Shown here: piece by piece, positions 61,102 to 64,000 of the stretch
Position numbering within the stretch: position 1 is the first letter of the stretch
Layout of the letters: every line of letters begins with the position of its first letter
Translations under genes and position numbers: made by a program
The notes under the pieces: model-generated
The model's input: only the letters and a program-made list of their open reading frames with translations
Database searches by the model: none
What the model was told of the DNA's origin: nothing
Assembly: GCA_021229015.1 (NCBI GenBank)
Contig: CM037783.1
Span: forward strand, 5,713,324-5,777,323
DNA from: Solen grandis
Taxonomy: Eukaryota; Mollusca; Bivalvia; Adapedonta; Solenidae
Length of the DNA stretch: 64,000 nt
Direction of reading: 5' to 3'

Positions 61102-61653
61102 CTTTATGAAATCATCTGGACCATGATCGACACTGCTGACTGTTAAGTTGTGCCGGTGTGTAATGTTCTCCATATTAATCCCAATGTTTACCAGTCCACT
61201 CAGGTCTGTGTCTGTGGCAGATTTAACATTTTTGTACCCTCCTGTGTTGGGCAAAAAGTTTTTTGCCACCTCCCAGTGGTCTGTTACCCACTGGGAGATG
61301 TCTGAATTTTTACACGAAGGTCCCTTGAACCTGTGATATGTCACTATAGCGTCAAATAAAGTCCCACATACACTGATGGGACACAATCTTCGCATGTTCT
61401 TTGGTCCTCTGGAACAAATGCAGTTTGTCCTTCTTGAACATGATGATTGTTGATGAGGCAGCAAGTTGTCTACTGTACATTGGCCACAATGTGGTGGTTG
61501 GCCAAGTTTATTTAACAGTAAGGAGTGAAACACTCTAGCTTCAGTGTCAATGAATGATTCAATCCCTTCCTTTGTATATTTGAGGCCCAGACCCGCTCTG
61601 ACCCAGTTAAGGTAGGTTACGTCCCTTATCTGGGCCTGATGAGGTACAGCCAT
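61102..61653 (-). CDS. DZIP3-like HEPN domain protein, first coding exon (partial)
   Basis: 184 codons from an ATG at 61653, ending in FIK before a GTAATC donor at 61101. The start (YLNWVRAGLGLKYTKEGIE), the cysteine-containing middle with CPISVCGTLFDAIV, and WVTDHWEVAKNFLP followed by DTDLSGLVNI resemble the N-terminal HEPN-type region related to the E3 ligase DZIP3, which I recall as widespread in bivalve predicted proteins, often joined to other domains. A TTTGTTTTAG acceptor at about 61709 suggests an upstream non-coding exon. Downstream exons must lie below 61 kb; an assembly gap 340 bp away may hide the next one. An RNA-binding, RNase or adaptor role is inferred from the HEPN family; no catalytic motif was assigned with confidence. 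Confidence 0.65.
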
Positions 61654-61709
61654 CTCTGTCTGGTGTCTCAGTCCTTACTGAGAGGGACAGTCTTCTGACC
61701 TCACCTAAA

Positions 61710-62491
61710 ACAAATTATCAAAACACATGGTAAAATTTATCAGGAATCTATAATATCTCTATAGTATAGTAGTTTGTATAGCTCAGTTTCTAAAAAGACT
61801 TTGTGGCAAAGAAAAATACACCATTTTATAAATCATTTAAAGATCAGTTTATTAATATTCATAAAATCATAAATTTGTAAATGAATATTCATGAGGTAAA
61901 GGGCTAATACATAGCTCTTAACCTGTTGATGCTAATATAAGCATTATATTAGCCATATTATTAGCATGATAAGATAGGTTTAACCAGAGATAGGCTACAG
62001 TTGATAGCTTTGTTGGCCTTTTTAATAGAATTTCTCAAAAATAATGCTGCATGGTAACATCTGTAGCACAATGGGAGCTTATACAGCTAACAAGCTATAA
62101 TGACCATGGAGTATAAAGGGGGTCACAGAGAGGACAGCAGGGTTCTTATATGTGTTTCTGCTGGGTTTTAGAAGGGTTATTGTTTTAGTTCTGTTAAAAG
62201 TATGATAGTGTGAGAAGAGGATTTAATGACAGTAAAGACTTGCATAGTAGAAGTTGGTATTAATAACATTGAAAATGTATTGAAGTGAGAATAGTGTTCA
62301 GTTGTCTCAATTTCTTTGACGGCGAGAGAGAGAGGGGGATGTAGGGGGGAGGGTAATAATTTGATAATTTATAAAAGAAAGAAACATATGAGTGAAATTG
62401 GAAAATAACCAATGATATCCCATACTAAGCTTCTATTTTGAACAGACTATTCATGGGATTATTGAATTGCATTTCAGTGGACACCATTAAC
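61710..62491. other. Intergenic DNA 5' of the HEPN exon
   Basis: GA-rich tract near 62320-62355. Promoter not identified. Confidence 0.4.
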
Positions 62492-62816
62492 AAGAGAGCC
62501 AAGATGGCCTTGAAATGGCTCATCTGAAAAATATTTCTTTGATTGCATATTACAGCATAGTCGTACTTATTTACATATTCCATGCAGAAGCACAGCAAGG
62601 TAATCTAATTCCTCACAAAAGCTGTACCTGTGGTCCAAATTTTGCAAGCCATAGATATAAAATCCTGCAGTGACCCCTGGGATGGGACTAATTTGACTGC
62701 AAGGCCAATTATTTCAACAAACTTAGAGGTTCACTAGGTCTGATGATGTACAACATTAAACATTTGGTTTCTGACAAGAAAATCTCTATAGATTTTTCCC
62801 ATTAAAGTCTATGAAC

Positions 62817-63920
62817 TAGATGTGGGTGTTCCTCGGAACACTTGTGTCGCCTGCATTTAAGCATGTTTGATGAAAGAATTGACTAGAAAATCGATCTTTT
62901 GACAAATTATTGATAAAGCATAATCTATTTTGTGAGGTACAAAATAACACCAAATCACACACACACACACATACACATATATATATATATTTTTTTTTGG
63001 GGGGGGGGAAATAAAATATTCAAACAGTGCAATATGTAATAATTTTCCCGAGCACTTTCGACTATACAGTCTTCATCAGAGGAGTGTCAGAATGACTATG
63101 AATTCAAAACATTAACTGTAAGAAAAATTATAACGTCATTAAGCACTTATGACGTTAATTATATATATGTTGCAAGTTTGTAGTCATCATTATCATTATT
63201 GAGTTATCATTCTTGTGTACTGCACTCAGACCAATGAGATCTATCTACTATAAATGTTTAAGGTAACACTTCAAATACTTTACGAGTTATGCCCCAGACA
63301 AAAATTAAGTCTGAAAATCAACAAAGGGAAATAACTCAGAAAATAAAACAGAGTTATCATTCTTATGCACTGCACTACAAATCCATGAGAAAAACTCAGG
63401 AGAAAAAAATTTATGTGAACTGCACTCCTCTTCAATGAGATCTATTTATCTAAAAAGTTTCAAGTCAGTACCTCAAATACTTTTCAAAATATGCCCCGGA
63501 AAAAATTAAGTCTGAAAATTTACAAAGGGTAATAACTCAGAAAATACGAAAGTCAGAGTTATCATTCTTGTGCACTGCACTCCACCTCAATGTGATCTAT
63601 CCATGTTTTAAGTTTCAAGGTGATACCTCAAATACTTTTTGAGTTATGGTCCGGACAAAAATAAAATCTCAGAATCAACAAAGGGTAATAACTCAGAAAA
63701 TACGAAAGTCAGAGTTATCATTCTTGTGCACTGCACTCCACCTCAATGTGATCTATCCATGTTTTAAGTTTCAAGGTGATACCTCAAATACTTTTCGAGT
63801 TATGCTCCGGACAAGAAAGTGTGACGCCGACGACACAGACGACGACGCCGACGCCGACGACGACGCCGACGACGGACAAAGTATCCCTATGTGTCTGCCA
63901 TGCTATGCAGGCGACACAAA
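62817..63920 (+). mobile_element. Second Helentron-like family (element H) with 159-bp core array, nested in G
   Basis: Left end: palindrome GTGTTCCTCGGAACAC then TTGTGTCGCCTGCAT. Right end: ATGCAGGCGACACAA, its inverse complement. Inside are ~159-bp tandem units starting GAGTTATCATTCTTGTG (63203, about 63352, 63555, 63714), followed by a GACGCC/GACGAC microsatellite at 63826-63878. Shares no sequence with copies A to G but has the same design. Confidence 0.7.
63025..63079 (-). ncRNA. Hammerhead-ribozyme-like core (probably relict)
   Basis: On the minus strand CTGATGA (63079-63073) is followed by A, a GACT-GTAT-AGTC hairpin and GAAA (63059-63056), the conserved order of a hammerhead core. 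Downstream AGTGC can pair with GCACT (63030-63025) as a stem III. The residue after that U is G, where a cleavable base should be A, C or U, and I find no stem I. Such cores occur in Penelope-like elements and retrozymes of bivalves. Confidence 0.35.
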
Positions 63921-64000
63921 AATCAAGTGACCTCTGGGGAGGAGCCACATTTTACCCCAGGGCCATGATTTAAAGACATTTGGCAAATGTCCATTAACCG

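Larger units (their letters stand above)
62492..64000 (+). mobile_element. Pearl-like element copy G, split by element H and continuing off the window
   Basis: Starts CAAGAGAGCCAAGATGGCC at 62492 and runs to about 62816 (GTCTATGAAC). The same core resumes at about 63921 (ATCAAGTGACCTCTGGGGAG), where copy E reads straight through (CTATGTAAAATCGAGTGACC at about 40600). The interval is occupied by element H. Confidence 0.7.

Noticed and set aside
61148..61336. Plus-strand frame opposite the HEPN exon
   Set aside because: Shadow of the minus-strand coding exon.
63646..63973. Asp/Ala-rich or Thr/Pro-rich frames
   Set aside because: Arise from the GACGCC microsatellite of element H.

Overview
The window is eukaryotic nuclear DNA, very probably from a bivalve mollusc. 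It is AT-rich and intron-rich, contains two 100-bp assembly gaps (10564-10663 and 60664-60763), and is filled with dispersed repeats whose architecture fits bivalve genomes: ~160-bp core arrays next to GAC/ACGG microsatellites, tRNA-headed SINEs and TTAA-flanked palindromic MITEs. There are no operons and no bacterial features. Species was not determined.

Genes. (1) The anchor gene is a complete adiponectin receptor (AdipoR, PAQR family) on the minus strand. Six coding exons lie between 41509 (ATG) and 23044 (end of stop), encode 396 residues, have matching splice phases throughout, and keep every zinc-site residue. (2) A small secreted cysteine-rich peptide gene lies on the minus strand at 7581-5116. 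It has three short exons, all joined in phase 0, giving a signal peptide plus a six-cysteine domain; I do not recognise the family. (3) At 61653-61102, minus strand, is the first large coding exon of a DZIP3-like HEPN-domain protein, cut off downstream near an assembly gap. (4) At 55123-57424, plus strand, is a decayed transposase-like gene carrying an HGKGPCDG motif, split by a MITE.

Layout. 1-5.1 kb: minisatellite, a palindromic MITE and a pearl-like repeat. 5.1-7.6 kb: peptide gene. 6.8-7.35 kb: 45-bp tandem array and a hairpin. 9.7-10.05 kb: tRNA-headed SINE. 12.4-16.75 kb: two large pearl-like elements. 16.8-23 kb: AT-rich intergenic DNA with a TA-flanked 740-bp transposon at 21.7 kb. 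23-41.5 kb: AdipoR, whose introns hold many insertions. 41.8-46.6 kb: upstream of the AdipoR ATG, with a 64-bp higher-order satellite, a possible promoter (CRE, YY1-like), a 390-bp tandem duplication, a 1.1-kb foldback element with 9-bp flanking direct repeats, and a candidate 5' non-coding exon. 48-51.7 kb: SINE fragment, palindromic AT element, decayed LINE. 55-58.4 kb: transposase-like pseudogene and three hairpin MITEs. 60.4-64 kb: gap-interrupted MITE, HEPN exon and a nested repeat-in-repeat insertion.

Most distinctive observations: two unrelated repeat families share one architecture (terminal palindrome, short subterminal inverted repeats, ~160-bp core array, GAC-rich microsatellite), which suggests Helentron-type non-autonomous elements; an uncharacterised six-cysteine secreted peptide; a hammerhead-ribozyme-like core at 63.06 kb; and a foldback insertion for which a diverged duplicate elsewhere in the window serves as an approximate empty site.
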